A stretch of DNA of 39,389 nucleotides, from positions 1-39,389 of the forward strand of contig NZ_JAGDWX010000007.1 of NCBI RefSeq assembly GCF_023256195.1, in the 5' to 3' direction. A program made the position numbers and the translations under genes. Shown here piece by piece: positions 27,671-38,086 of the stretch. The notes under the pieces were generated by a model. The model searched no databases. It saw only the letters and a list, made by a program, of their open reading frames with translations, and had not been told where the DNA came from. The number at the start of each line of letters is the position of its first letter. The first letter of the stretch is position 1. The DNA comes from Acidithiobacillus sp. Lineage in GTDB: Bacteria; Pseudomonadota; Gammaproteobacteria; Acidithiobacillales; Acidithiobacillaceae.

Positions 27671-28752
27671 TCTCGCTGGGCGTCGGGGAGCGTGACCTGC
27701 ACCTGAACCTGGTCTTCCGGCTTGGCCAGGGGCAAGGGTGGCGGTACCGCCGCGCCATTGGCCGAGGGACCGTAGGGCGCGTAGGCATAGGGCTTGGCCG
27801 GCAAGGCGGCTGCCAGGGTCTCATAGCTCGGCGTATCGACGCTGATGGGCAGGGCAACGGTATTGTGCTCCGCCACAATGCGCCGCACCCTGGCCCAGTC
27901 GATGGCCTCGTGGATATGGTGCGCTGCCAGGAAGCGCTTGATGTCCACCACGGCACGCTGCAGATCGCTGGGACCCGCCTTGTGATAGGCGTGGAGGGGC
28001 TTGAAGGCTTGCAGATAGACCTGCCCATCGCGCCAGCCCACCAGGTAGGGTTGATCGATGAGGCGCACCGGCGTACCCACGGGCACCATGGGGAAAAGCT
28101 GGGCAATGTTTTCCGGATACATCTGGAAGCAGCCTTGGCTGGCCCGCATCCCCACACCCCAGGGATGATAGGTACCGTGGATGAAGATGCCCGAAAGCCC
28201 GGTCTCCATGGCCAACTCGCCCATAGGGTTCTCGGCACCCGGCGGCCAGTACCAGGGGATGTCCATGTGGAATTTCTTCTCGAACCAGCGGTGAATGTTT
28301 TTGGGGACATTCCAAGCCGGCATCTTGAACTTCTGGATAATGGAGGTCGTGGTCAGAGACTCCTTCCAGCCCGGCAGGAAAACGCCCACGGGATAGGTGA
28401 AGACCACGTGACGATCCGCCGGAAAATAGTAGAGTCGTCGGGCCGGAATATCGACGACGATGCCGGTCCAAGGTTTGGGCGGCAGGATATACTCCGAAGG
28501 AATCACCACCTTGCTGGCCTGACCCGGCAACCAGGGATTCACGCCTGGGTTTGCGCCGACGATCTCGTCGTAGCCAACGTCGTAGAAACGGCCGATGTCC
28601 AACAGAGTATCGTCGCGATGGGTGGTCACCGCCATCAAGTGGCCGACGATATTGCCGTGCTGCGGCAAAGAGAAGACACTGGCCTCCGCCAGCGAGGCGA
28701 AGAGCCCGGCACCTAGCGTAGCCATCAACAGACGTAGCATCTTTATAAGCAT
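27664..28752 (-). CDS. L,D-transpeptidase (YkuD) with LysM-like domain
   Basis: This 362-aa secreted protein has a signal peptide (about residues 5-24, cut after LAEA), a LysM-like domain (about 35-88, with DTLLDIGRFYDVGYDEIVGANPGVNPWLP) and a YkuD domain from about 97 with H192-G-T and S205-Q-G-C208 (catalytic cysteine). The usual Arg of the SHGCIR motif is Gln210. A proline-rich tail follows. It may form 3-3 cross-links or attach proteins to peptidoglycan. The ATG at 28752 has GAGG upstream; a second ATG lies four codons on. A TACAAT-like -10 (28830-28835, minus strand) is a possible promoter. Confidence 0.9.
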   Translation of the reverse strand: MLIKMLRLLMATLGAGLFASLAEASVFSLPQHGNIVGHLMAVTTHRDDTLLDIGRFYDVGYDEIVGANPGVNPWLPGQASKVVIPSEYILPPKPWTGIVVDIPARRLYYFPADRHVVFTYPVGVFLPGWKESLTTTSIIQKFKMPAWNVPKNIHRWFEKKFHMDIPWYWPPGAENPMGELAMETGLSGIFIHGTYHPWGVGMRASQGCFQMYPENIAQLFPMVPVGTPVRLIDQPYLVGWRDGQVYLQAFKPLHAYHKAGPSDLQRAVVDIKRFLAAHHIHEAIDWARVRRIVAEHNTVALPISVDTPSYETLAAALPAKPYAYAPYGPSANGAAVPPPLPLAKPEDQVQVQVTLPDAQRDH

Positions 28753-28853
28753 TCTTGACCTCGGTCTTGCGGCAACAGCGCAAAGCGCAAACGCGGCGAG
28801 CGTTGGCAGATCTGGCACTGAGGTCGACGATTGTAGCGAAAAAGAGGAAGACA

Positions 28854-29285
28854 ATGGAATCACCATTTTTGCTGGAACTGCAGGAACATCTGAGGGGTAA
28901 GCCCTTGACCACGGAGCAGCTGCGCGATGCCCTGGGTCGGCTGGAACACCTCGTCGGACAGATTGCTCTGGACCTGCAGATCCCTTATCTGGGCCCTAGT
29001 GTAGGGATCGGCCGTCAAGAAGATTCCCACCGCCTCTGCGTGGCGGAGCACCACTGGACCGGCTCCCTGCGCGCTTGGGGGGTTGCGGTCTGCTCTACTT
29101 CGGCGGGCATGCTGCGCGCCGATTGGCACCTGGCCAAGGTCAGTCGTGAGCGTCTGCCACGAGTAGCTGCGGCCCTTCCCCGCTTTTTTGAGGAATATGC
29201 GGCCCTTGCCGCCGCGCAGGCGGGCGAGCGTGCCAGCAGCCAGCGCCTGCAGCGCATCGCCGAGCTGTTGGGCGGGAACGGCTGA
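28854..29285 (+). CDS. Hypothetical protein, 143 aa
   Basis: I do not recognise this family. The protein is soluble, largely helical at both ends (LLELQEHLRGKPLTTEQLRDALGRLEHLV and a C-terminal RLPRVAAALPRFFEEYAALAAAQ), with a central strand-rich part (HRLCVAEHHWTGSLRAWGVAVCSTSAGMLRADW). The ATG has an AGAGGAAG ribosome site. It is divergent from the L,D-transpeptidase and lies 88 nt before the GTPase operon, which has its own promoter, so it may or may not belong to that system. Codon use matches the neighbours. Confidence 0.72.
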   Translation: MESPFLLELQEHLRGKPLTTEQLRDALGRLEHLVGQIALDLQIPYLGPSVGIGRQEDSHRLCVAEHHWTGSLRAWGVAVCSTSAGMLRADWHLAKVSRERLPRVAAALPRFFEEYAALAAAQAGERASSQRLQRIAELLGGNG

Positions 29286-29299
29286 ATCGACCCGCTCCG

Positions 29300-29335
29300 T
29301 TGACAGGGCGATGAAAGCAACTAACTAAAGCCCTG
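29300..29335 (+). promoter_or_regulatory. Promoter with overlapping inverted repeat upstream of the GTPase operon
   Basis: A perfect -35 TTGACA (29300-29305) and TAACTA (29322-29327) with a 16-nt spacer would start transcription near 29334, 40 nt before the ATG at 29374. CAGGGC (29304-29309) and GCCCTG (29330-29335) form a perfect 6-bp inverted repeat framing the core promoter, a possible operator or the stem of a hairpin. Confidence 0.5.
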
Positions 29336-29373
29336 ACGAGAGCCACCCACGACGGAATCCTGCGGTCCCGACC

Positions 29374-30891
29374 ATGTCCTTACCCCTCAGCAGCCAGATC
29401 CTGATCCTCCTCCTCGGCGCCATGCTCGTCGCGGCTGTGCTGTGGAAGTGGCGGCAGAGTCGGGCTCTGAAGCGGTCTGGAAATAGCCTCCCGACCGCTC
29501 GCGAGACAAGGGTCCAGAAGCCGGTGGCGCGCACCACCCCGCCGGAGGCACCCAAACCTTCGGCGAGCAAGAAGGCGATGGGCGCCGCCCGGGTCGAAGA
29601 GGTCTCGCTCTTTGATGAAGTGGAGATCTACCTGTCCTATGGCCACCTGGAACAAGCGGCAACGGCTTTGCGCTGGTACGTGGACCACCATCCCGAGGAT
29701 GTCGCACAGAGACGGCGACTGCTGGACGTGTATCTGGAAATTCCCGATATCGACGCCTATGCCGAGGTTCTGGAAAACAGTGTCCAAGCCAAGGCCACCC
29801 CGCTGGACGAAGCGCGCGAGCGGATTTTTCTGGGCCTCGAGCGTGATCCGCAGAACCTCGGCCTGCGCGTCCTGGGCGAATCCGCACTGGGGCTGGATCC
29901 GGCTGACATCGATCGAGAGCTCAACCGACGCCGGCCCGAGGACCGTCGCCCACAGGCCGCAGCCCGCGCCGACGGCGCACCGCTCCTCGCCGATACGCAA
30001 CGCAACCTGGAGCAGATCATCGTCCATCCCGAGCCCCTGTCTCTGCAGGACATCCACCTGGATGGCTTTGCCCGAAAGGAGCCCAGCCACGGCGAGAATC
30101 GATCTGTGCCGCTCGACGCCACGCAGCTCGTACATGGTCCGGCAGAGGCGCTGCCCCTGGACGATGCCCAGGTGGAGATCATCGCCGCCATGGAATCGCC
30201 CCAGAGAGCCGTGGCGCTCCTGCTGGAGGCAGGCCAGGCGGCAAAGGCCGAGGCCCTGCTGTGGCGCTGGGTACTGTTGCGGCCGCGGCAGATTGGTCTC
30301 CAGGTGCAGCTGCTCGAGCTCATCTACCGACAGCGCCGGGCCGAGGATTACGGGCGGGCTCTGGTATTTCTCTATGTGACCCTGTGGGGGGCCGGTCAGG
30401 CCCTGCGGCAGCGTCTGCTCAAGCTGGGACGCAGTCTCGCGGATCTGCCCCTCTGGGACGCCCTTGCCGAGACGGACGCAGCCCCGGCGCGACTCGCCGC
30501 GCTCGCCGACGAGGACGGTATCTACCTGCCGATCACGGCCATCCCCCTGAGCAGTCCCGCCCTCGTCCAGGAAAGGCTGCGTCGCGATCATCAGATGCTC
30601 GGGGACGATACCCAGAAAGACGGCATCCTCGCGGAATTCAATGGACTACTGGAATATGGTCAGGTGGAAGAGGCCGTCGCTTTGCTCGAGGGCGCCATTC
30701 TGGCCAAACCCGAACGCGAGCTGTACTACCCCCTGTTACTGGAGATGTACGAGCGCATGCAGACAGCGGAACGATTTGCCCAATTCACCCAGAAAGTTCT
30801 TGCAAGTCCACATCCACCGGGGGAAACCGTCGTGCGTCAGATGTATCACCTTGCCGAGCGTCTGCAGCGCCGGCAACGCCACAACGTCTAG
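29374..30891 (+). CDS. FimV-like TPR membrane protein
   Basis: This 505-aa protein has one N-terminal membrane helix (about residues 7-24) followed by a basic, proline-rich linker and cytoplasmic TPR-like repeats. Residues 76-118 (SLFDEVEIYLSYGHLEQAATALRW) resemble the C-terminal TPR of FimV-type polar hub proteins; further TPR-like parts are at about 270-340 and 425-480. FimV proteins organise the cell pole and type IV pilus assembly. Here the gene leads the GTPase operon, 12 nt before the receiver-like gene. The FimV similarity is limited to repeats and layout, with no LysM domain seen. Role as a membrane scaffold for the downstream GTPase is inference. Confidence 0.7.
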   Translation: MSLPLSSQILILLLGAMLVAAVLWKWRQSRALKRSGNSLPTARETRVQKPVARTTPPEAPKPSASKKAMGAARVEEVSLFDEVEIYLSYGHLEQAATALRWYVDHHPEDVAQRRRLLDVYLEIPDIDAYAEVLENSVQAKATPLDEARERIFLGLERDPQNLGLRVLGESALGLDPADIDRELNRRRPEDRRPQAAARADGAPLLADTQRNLEQIIVHPEPLSLQDIHLDGFARKEPSHGENRSVPLDATQLVHGPAEALPLDDAQVEIIAAMESPQRAVALLLEAGQAAKAEALLWRWVLLRPRQIGLQVQLLELIYRQRRAEDYGRALVFLYVTLWGAGQALRQRLLKLGRSLADLPLWDALAETDAAPARLAALADEDGIYLPITAIPLSSPALVQERLRRDHQMLGDDTQKDGILAEFNGLLEYGQVEEAVALLEGAILAKPERELYYPLLLEMYERMQTAERFAQFTQKVLASPHPPGETVVRQMYHLAERLQRRQRHNV

Positions 30892-30903
30892 GAAGCTCGG
30901 GTC

Positions 30904-32124
<1,221 letters not shown>

Positions 32125-32166
32125 GTCCGGCACAGGAAATTGGAGCGATGACAGAAAGGAGCTCCC

Positions 32167-32733
32167 ATGAAGGAAGATAACAAGATCGTCTTTACCGGTC
32201 CCGTCGGAGTCGGCAAGACCTCAGCCATCGCGGCACTGTCCGACGTTCCCATCATCTCCACCGACGCCAAGGCCTCGGACATGACCGTCAACCGCAAGGG
32301 CCATACCACGGTGGCCATGGATTATGGCATCCTGAACCTCGAGGGTGGCGGCAAGGTCCACCTCTATGGTACACCGGGACAGGAGCGCTTCGACTTCATG
32401 TGGGATATCCTCACCACCGGCGGCCTCGGCCTCATCCTGATGCTCGACAATACCCGCCCTAACCCCAAAAAGGACATGCATTTCTTCCTCCACGCCTTCC
32501 GCGACTACATCGTCGATGTGCCGGTGGTCATCGGCATCTCCAAGACCGACCTGCAGACCCGCCCCGGTCCCCGCGACTACGCCGACATGCTGCCGGAGGT
32601 AACGGCAGATCTGCGCATGCTCAACCCCGTCCCGCCTATCTTCGAGGTGGACGGCCGCAACAAGGAAGACGTCAAGAACCTCGTACTGGCCCTGCTCTAC
32701 TCCATCGATCCGGGAATCGGGGCTGGCAGATGA
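32167..32733 (+). CDS. Ras-like small GTPase (COG2229/MglA-like)
   Basis: This 188-aa single-domain GTPase has G1 GPVGVGKTS (11-19; K17, T18), a switch I threonine in GHTTVAMDYG (47-53), G3 YGTPGQERF (67-75) in which the usual Asp of DxxG is Gly, and G4 SKTD in place of NKxD. These deviations are typical of the COG2229/conservon CvnD group. It has no membrane anchor. The gene has an AAAGGAG ribosome site, and the 212-aa gene starts over its stop (ATGA). Family partners are roadblock proteins, and one is encoded 674 nt downstream. A molecular switch function is likely; the pathway is unknown. Confidence 0.88.
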   Translation: MKEDNKIVFTGPVGVGKTSAIAALSDVPIISTDAKASDMTVNRKGHTTVAMDYGILNLEGGGKVHLYGTPGQERFDFMWDILTTGGLGLILMLDNTRPNPKKDMHFFLHAFRDYIVDVPVVIGISKTDLQTRPGPRDYADMLPEVTADLRMLNPVPPIFEVDGRNKEDVKNLVLALLYSIDPGIGAGR

Positions 32734-33368
32734 GCATCGAACTGGCCGTGAGCGAGGAGCGCCTGTTTGCCGAGATTACCCCCGCCGGGGCTTTCTATGC
32801 CGTTTCCAGCCCCGAGCCCGGCGGCAACCGCAGCATTCTACTCAACATCCTCCGCGAGGGCAGCAGCGCTCCCTTCGCCGTGGCACTGGCCCAACGCTGG
32901 ACTCAGCTGGCCGACGAGGAAGATGCCCTGCGCAGCGTCTTTCGTCTACAGCGTCTCGGTCTGATTCGCGGCAACCCCGAGGCCCGACAGTCGCCGCGGG
33001 AACGCCTCGAGGATCTTCTCCCACCCCTGCTGGCGCAGCTATCGGACCACGGCAAGGCCCTGCTGGCGGACGAGAATGGTTTCTACCTTGCCGCCGCGGG
33101 CTTTCCCCACGAATCCGCGGAGGAACTGGCGGGACTCTCCGCCGACCTCATCAGTCTCCAGTCGCGCCACGGGCGCCTGCTGCGCAACAATCTGCGCGTC
33201 AACAGCGAAAGTTGGGCCCTGGTAGACCCCGCGGGTAATGCGGAACTGGGTTTCTGGCCGCTCTTCATCGGTCAACAGCGCTTCATGCTCATCATCGGTG
33301 GAACGCCCCGACTGCAGGATCAGTCCTTCGTGTATCTCGTTCAGGCCCTCGACACCCGCTATCGCTGA
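32730..33368 (+). CDS. Hypothetical protein with possible roadblock-like C-terminal domain
   Basis: This 212-aa protein has no recognised family by eye. Residues 40-80 (ILREGSSAPFAVALAQRWTQLADEEDALRSVFRLQRLGLIRGN) look like a winged-helix segment. Residues 95-212 (LSDHGKALLADENGFYLAAAGFPHESAEELAGLSADLISLQ ... WPLFIGQQRFMLIIGG) follow the strand-helix pattern of roadblock/LC7 domains, as in the next gene. It overlaps the GTPase gene by 4 nt and is 38 nt before the roadblock gene, so it is probably the GTPase's direct partner, comparable in position to the DUF742 protein of conservons. Confidence 0.7.
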   Translation: MSIELAVSEERLFAEITPAGAFYAVSSPEPGGNRSILLNILREGSSAPFAVALAQRWTQLADEEDALRSVFRLQRLGLIRGNPEARQSPRERLEDLLPPLLAQLSDHGKALLADENGFYLAAAGFPHESAEELAGLSADLISLQSRHGRLLRNNLRVNSESWALVDPAGNAELGFWPLFIGQQRFMLIIGGTPRLQDQSFVYLVQALDTRYR

Positions 33369-33406
33369 CCGCCTCATTCTAATTCGATTTTTCAAGGAGT
33401 TACCCC

Positions 33407-33769
33407 ATGCGTGAAGAAATGCTCAAATCCATCCTCAGCGACCTCAATGGCTCTTCTGCGGACATCGAGGCTTCAGCGGTGATCTCTACCGACGGCCTGA
33501 CCATCGCCTCCCTGCTCGCTGCCAACATGGACGAGGATCGCGTCGGCGCCATGGCCGCCGCCATGCTCTCTTTGGGCGACCGTACCGCCGCGGAACTGGC
33601 TCGGGGCGAGCTGGAACAGGTCATGATCAAGGGCGACAACGGCTACGTTCTGCTCATCCACGCCGGGCACGACGCCGTCCTCACCGTCATCGCCCGCAAG
33701 GAAGCCAAGCTCGGTCTCGTCTTTCTGGACGCCAAGCGCGCCGCCGCGGGGATCGCCGAGCTGCTCTGA
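33407..33769 (+). CDS. Roadblock/LC7 (MglB-like) protein
   Basis: This 120-aa protein is a single roadblock/LC7 domain: [31 protein letters not shown] is the first helix and strand pair, [39 protein letters not shown] the long helix and strands, and the C-terminal helix is [11 protein letters not shown]. Roadblock homodimers such as MglB act as GTPase-activating or scaffold proteins for MglA-type GTPases. A strong AAGGAG ribosome site precedes the ATG. It ends the five-gene operon; glyQ follows 67 nt later. Confidence 0.93.
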   Translation: MREEMLKSILSDLNGSSADIEASAVISTDGLTIASLLAANMDEDRVGAMAAAMLSLGDRTAAELARGELEQVMIKGDNGYVLLIHAGHDAVLTVIARKEAKLGLVFLDAKRAAAGIAELL

Positions 33770-33836
33770 GGGTCGCAGCTTTCCAAAAGGCTCGACCGTG
33801 CGTCATAATCGGCCCCATTCGCCGCATGGGGTGGTC

Positions 33837-34721
33837 ATGACTTTTCAGGAAATCCTCCGCCGACTGCAAGACTTCTGGGCGCGTCAAGGCTGCGTGATCC
33901 TGCAGCCCCTGGACATGCCCGTGGGTGCAGGAACCTTCCACCCGGCCACTTTTCTACGCGCCATCGGCCCCGAACCCTGGCGGGCTGCCTACGTCCAGCC
34001 ATCACGCCGGCCCACCGACGGCCGCTACGGCGACAATCCCAATCGACTCCAGCATTACTACCAGTTTCAGGCGGTCCTCAAACCCAATCCCGACGATCTC
34101 CAGGACCTCTACCTGCAGTCCTTGGCGGAGCTCGGCATCGACCCTGCCCTGCAGGACATCCGCTTTGTCGAGGACGACTGGGAGTCGCCCACCCTCGGCG
34201 CCTGGGGGCTGGGCTGGGAAGTCTGGCTGAACGGTATGGAGGTCACCCAGTTCACCTATTTTCAGCAGGTCGGAGGCCTGGAGTGTCGGCCGGTCATGGG
34301 TGAAGTAACCTACGGCGTGGAGCGCCTGGCCATGTATCTGCAGGGCGTGGAGAGCGTCTACCAGCTGGAGTGGACGCCCGGCGTGAGCTACGGCGACGTC
34401 TACCACCAGAATGAGGTGGAACAATCCCGCTACAACTTCGAGTTGGCACCGGTGGAGGATCTCCTGCTGCGCTTCGATCGCAGCGAGGCGGACTGCCGCG
34501 CCCTGGTAGCGCAGCGTCTGCCTCTGCCCGCCTACGAACGGGTACTGGAGTGCTCACACACCTTCAACCTGCTGGACGCCCGCCACGCCATCGCCGTCAA
34601 TGAGCGCGCCCGATACATAGGCCGGGTGCGCAATCTGGCACGGGCCGTAGCGGAGGTCTACGCCGATGCCCGGGCTGAGCTGGGACACCCCTTGTTGCGG
34701 AGAGCCGATGCGTCCGTCTGA
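33837..34721 (+). CDS. glyQ: Glycine-tRNA ligase alpha subunit
   Basis: This 294-aa class II synthetase subunit charges tRNA-Gly as an alpha2-beta2 enzyme. Motifs: [47 protein letters not shown] split over the N terminus, [27 protein letters not shown], and [25 protein letters not shown]. The ATG at 33837 (MTFQEIL) matches the family start; the upstream ATG at 33798 would add 13 residues without similarity. It overlaps glyS by 14 nt. Confidence 0.97.
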   Translation: MTFQEILRRLQDFWARQGCVILQPLDMPVGAGTFHPATFLRAIGPEPWRAAYVQPSRRPTDGRYGDNPNRLQHYYQFQAVLKPNPDDLQDLYLQSLAELGIDPALQDIRFVEDDWESPTLGAWGLGWEVWLNGMEVTQFTYFQQVGGLECRPVMGEVTYGVERLAMYLQGVESVYQLEWTPGVSYGDVYHQNEVEQSRYNFELAPVEDLLLRFDRSEADCRALVAQRLPLPAYERVLECSHTFNLLDARHAIAVNERARYIGRVRNLARAVAEVYADARAELGHPLLRRADASV

Positions 34722-36795
34722 GGATTTTCTGCTGGAAATCGGCTGTGAGGAATTACCAGCCCGGGAACAACCCCGCCTGCTGCAGGCGGCGCCGGAAATT
34801 TTCCAGGCGCTTCTGGATGAAGCGGGCATCGGCTTCGGAGCCATCCACACCTATGCTGGACCACGCCGCCTGGCCCTGCTGGTGGAAGACCTGGCCCTCG
34901 AGACCAGCGCCCGCGAGGAATGGCGCCGTGGCCCCAGTCTGGAGCGCGCCTACGATACGAACGGTCAGCCCACCGCCGCCGCCATGGGCTTTGCCCGCTC
35001 CTGCGGCGTCGCTCCCTCGGAACTTCAACAACTGGAAACGGACAAGGGTCCGGTGCTCGCCTGGCGCAGTGTCACGCCGCCCCAGTCCAGCGCAAAACAC
35101 CTGCCGGAGCTCGCCCAACGCTGGCTGCAGGCACTGCCGCTGCGCAAACGCATGCGTTGGGGCGAACGCGAAGACAGCTTCGCCCGTCCAGTCCGCTGGC
35201 TGGTCCTGCGCCTCGGGGCCGAGGTCCTGCCATGGCAGAGTTATGGCCTTACGGCCGGAGGCGCCAGTCGCGGCCATCGCGTGCACCACCCCGAGGCCGT
35301 GCCCCTGCCGGTCCTGCGCCAATACCCGTCGGTGCTCCGGCACGCCAAGGTACGGGCAGACTGGCGGGAACGGCGCGAGGCCATCGTGCGGGACCTCACA
35401 CAGCTCGCCGGGGAGCTAGGGGCACAGGCGCTCCTCGACGACGCCCTCGCCGATGAGATCACCGGACTCAATGAGTGGCCCGTTGCCCTCGCGGGCCGCT
35501 TCGACCCCAGCTATCTGCGGGTGCCCGAGGCTGTGCTGCGCACGGTAATGGTACAGCATCAGCGCTACGTGCCCCTGCGTGGCAGCGACGGACGACTCTT
35601 GCCGCACTATCTCTTCGTTGCCAATATCGCGAGTCGGGATCCCCGGGTCGTCGTGGAAGGCAACGACCGGGTCCTGCGGGCGCGTCTCGCGGACGCCGCC
35701 TTCTTCTGGGATCAGGACCGCCGCCAGTCCCTTGCCAGTCGGGTGCCCGAGCTGCGTGCCCTGCTTTTCCAGGATGGCCTGGGGAGCATGGCGGAAAAGG
35801 CTCGTCGCCTGGAAGACCTCGCGCGCCGGCTGGCCGCACGGACCGGAGTGGATGCCGGTGCCGCAGAGCAGGCGGCGCGGCTGTGCAAAGCCGATCTGCT
35901 GACGGGCATGGTCGGCGAATTCCCGGAGCTGCAAGGCATCATGGGTGGACATTATGCCCGCCACGACGGTGAGGACGAGGCCATCGCCACCGCCATTGCC
36001 GAGCATTATCGTCCCGCCGGCCGTGATGACCCCTTGCCGGAATCCCCTCTGGGACGCATTCTCGCCCTGGCGGACAAGGCGGACACCCTGTGGGGCTTCT
36101 TTGCCATCGGCCAGATCCCCAGCGGCGATCGCGACCCCTTCGGACTGCGCCGCGCGGCTCTGGGAATACTGCGCATCGCCCTGGACGGCGCTGGTCTGTC
36201 CCTGCGCCAGCTCCTCCAAGATGCGGCACAGGCCTATGGTGCGTCCCTCGGGCACGCCGATCCCCAGGCGGTGACCGAGGCCAGTTGGGCCTTCATACAG
36301 GAGCGTCTGCGCGTGCTCCTGCGGGACGAGGGCTTTGCGCCGGACCAGATCCAAGCCGTTCTGGCCGTAGCTGGCGACGATCCACGCGCGGCACGGCTAC
36401 GCCTGGAGAGTCTCGCCGAATTCCTGCGCCTGCACGTCGCCGCCGATGCCCTCACTGCCCTGATCAAGCGCATCAACAATCTGCTGCGCAAGGAAGATCT
36501 GCAGAGCCTGCCCAAGCTCGAGCCCGAGCATCTGCTGGAGCCCGCCGAAATCGCGCTGTGGCAGGAGTACGCGGCCTTGGAACAAGCGCTGCGGCCCCTA
36601 CTTGCCGCCGCCGATTTTGCCGCTGCTCTGGATCTGCTGGGCGGCCTGCAATCGGCAGTAGACCGATTCTTCCGGGAAATCCTGGTCCACTGCGAGGATG
36701 CGCGCCTGCGTGGCAATCGTCTCGCCCTCCTGGAGCGAATCCAGAGCAGCTTTCTGGAGATTGCCGACTTCTCTCTGCTGCAGGGTCGCTCGTGA
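34708..36795 (+). CDS. glyS: Glycine-tRNA ligase beta subunit
   Basis: This 695-aa subunit matches the usual GlyS length. It begins [18 protein letters not shown], has the [19 protein letters not shown] segment, the HD-like hydrolase core ([60 protein letters not shown]) and the anticodon-binding C terminus ([25 protein letters not shown]). The ATG at 34708 lies inside the end of glyQ, a normal coupled arrangement. gmhB follows with GTGA overlap. Confidence 0.97.
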   Translation: MRPSEDFLLEIGCEELPAREQPRLLQAAPEIFQALLDEAGIGFGAIHTYAGPRRLALLVEDLALETSAREEWRRGPSLERAYDTNGQPTAAAMGFARSCGVAPSELQQLETDKGPVLAWRSVTPPQSSAKHLPELAQRWLQALPLRKRMRWGEREDSFARPVRWLVLRLGAEVLPWQSYGLTAGGASRGHRVHHPEAVPLPVLRQYPSVLRHAKVRADWRERREAIVRDLTQLAGELGAQALLDDALADEITGLNEWPVALAGRFDPSYLRVPEAVLRTVMVQHQRYVPLRGSDGRLLPHYLFVANIASRDPRVVVEGNDRVLRARLADAAFFWDQDRRQSLASRVPELRALLFQDGLGSMAEKARRLEDLARRLAARTGVDAGAAEQAARLCKADLLTGMVGEFPELQGIMGGHYARHDGEDEAIATAIAEHYRPAGRDDPLPESPLGRILALADKADTLWGFFAIGQIPSGDRDPFGLRRAALGILRIALDGAGLSLRQLLQDAAQAYGASLGHADPQAVTEASWAFIQERLRVLLRDEGFAPDQIQAVLAVAGDDPRAARLRLESLAEFLRLHVAADALTALIKRINNLLRKEDLQSLPKLEPEHLLEPAEIALWQEYAALEQALRPLLAAADFAAALDLLGGLQSAVDRFFREILVHCEDARLRGNRLALLERIQSSFLEIADFSLLQGRS

Positions 36796-37328
36796 GCCAG
36801 CTCATCGTTCTGGATCGCGACGGCGTCATCAACGAGGACAGCGACGCCTACATCAAGTCGCCGGCGGAGTGGCGCCCCATCCCTGGGAGCCTGGAGGCCA
36901 TCGCCCGACTCAAGCGCGCCGGCTATCTGGTGGCTGTGGCCAGCAATCAGTCGGGGCTGGGTCGACGACTTTTCGACATCCGCGCCCTGAATGCCATCCA
37001 CGCTCGCATGCGGCGGGAGCTGGCGGCAGTGGGGGGACGCATCGATGCCATCTTCTACTGTCCCCACCATCCCGAAGCCGGCTGCAGCTGCCGCAAACCC
37101 CTGCCGGGCCTCTTCTTGGAAATTGCGGAGCGCTTCCAGATCTCTCTGGGGCAAGTCCCGGCCGTCGGCGACAGTCTGCGCGATCTGCACGCGGCACGCG
37201 CGGCCGGCGCTCGTCCCCTACTGGTCCTGACCGGCAAGGGACAGGGAGCCCGCAACGAAGCCGAGGCCATGGGCGTACCCGTATATGCCAACCTCGCCGA
37301 GGCCGTCGAGTCCATCCTGGGCCACTGA
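36792..37328 (+). CDS. gmhB: D-glycero-beta-D-manno-heptose-1,7-bisphosphate 7-phosphatase
   Basis: This 178-aa HAD-family phosphatase makes heptose-1-phosphate for lipopolysaccharide core. The catalytic motif is LDRDGVIN (D8, D10), with SNQSGLGR (51-58), the zinc loop C90-x-H92-x5-C98-x-C100 and the last HAD motif VGDSLRDLHAARAAG. The GTG start overlaps the glyS stop. plsC starts 11 nt after it. The order glyQ-glyS-gmhB-plsC is conserved in proteobacteria. Confidence 0.95.
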   Translation: MSQLIVLDRDGVINEDSDAYIKSPAEWRPIPGSLEAIARLKRAGYLVAVASNQSGLGRRLFDIRALNAIHARMRRELAAVGGRIDAIFYCPHHPEAGCSCRKPLPGLFLEIAERFQISLGQVPAVGDSLRDLHAARAAGARPLLVLTGKGQGARNEAEAMGVPVYANLAEAVESILGH

Positions 37329-37339
37329 GAGCGGTCGGC

Positions 37340-38086
37340 GTGCCTATCCTGCTGCGCAGCACCCTCTTCTACGCCGGCTTTTTCCTCTGGACCCTTGCCT
37401 ACGCGCTTCCGGCACCCCTCGCCTGGCTCCTGCCTCGCCGCCGACGCATCGCCTTCTGCGGCGGCTGGGCGCGGGGCAGCATCCGCTGGTTGTCGTGGAG
37501 CTGCGGTATCGATTTCGAGATCCGCGGTGCGGCACCGGCCCGCGATGTCCCGGTGGTGCTCGTCTGCAATCATCAGTCGGCCCTGGAGACGCTGCTGCTT
37601 TGGCGCTACTTCCCGCACATGGCCGTGGTGCTGAAGGCCGAACTCCTGCGCCTGCCCCTCATCGGCTGGGCACTGCCTCTGGCCTGGCCCATCGCCATCG
37701 ATCGCCGTGCCGGACGCGAGGCACTGGCAAAGGTCCTCAGCGAGGGACGCAAACGCCTGGAGGCGGGTCTGCCCGTCCTGATATTCCCTGAGGGTACCCG
37801 CCAAGGCTGCGGCGAGGTAGGCCGCTTTCACCAAAGCGCGGTCCAGCTCGCCCGCGCCTGCAACGTGTCCATCCAGACCATCGCCATCAACAGCGGCTGC
37901 TTCTGGCCCAAGGGACAGTGGCGCAAGTACCCGGGGACGGTCCAGATCGAATTCGGTACGCCCATTCCGGTCAGCGACTCCAACGCGCGCTTCACGGCGC
38001 TTCTCGAGACCCAGATCCGCAGCGCCGTGGCCGCTATGCCGCGCGGCCCCGCTCTTCCACCCGCAGACGCAGCCAACTCGCAATAG
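37340..38086 (+). CDS. plsC: 1-acyl-sn-glycerol-3-phosphate acyltransferase (PlsC family)
   Basis: This 248-aa membrane acyltransferase has an N-terminal membrane helix (about 6-30). The catalytic motif is N77-H78-Q-S-A-L-E83, an HX4E version of the usual HX4D, as seen in a subgroup of proteobacterial PlsC. FPEGTR (149-154) and the PIAIDRRAG and TIAINSGCFWPKG blocks are present. It makes phosphatidic acid. The start is GTG 11 nt after gmhB. The last 53 nt overlap the end of the convergent RimK-like gene. Confidence 0.92.
   Translation: MPILLRSTLFYAGFFLWTLAYALPAPLAWLLPRRRRIAFCGGWARGSIRWLSWSCGIDFEIRGAAPARDVPVVLVCNHQSALETLLLWRYFPHMAVVLKAELLRLPLIGWALPLAWPIAIDRRAGREALAKVLSEGRKRLEAGLPVLIFPEGTRQGCGEVGRFHQSAVQLARACNVSIQTIAINSGCFWPKGQWRKYPGTVQIEFGTPIPVSDSNARFTALLETQIRSAVAAMPRGPALPPADAANSQ

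Noticed and set aside
28806-28826. TGGCAC at 28812 as a further sigma54 promoter
   Set aside because: The base pair 10 nt after GG is GA, not GC, so the invariant -12 element is missing.
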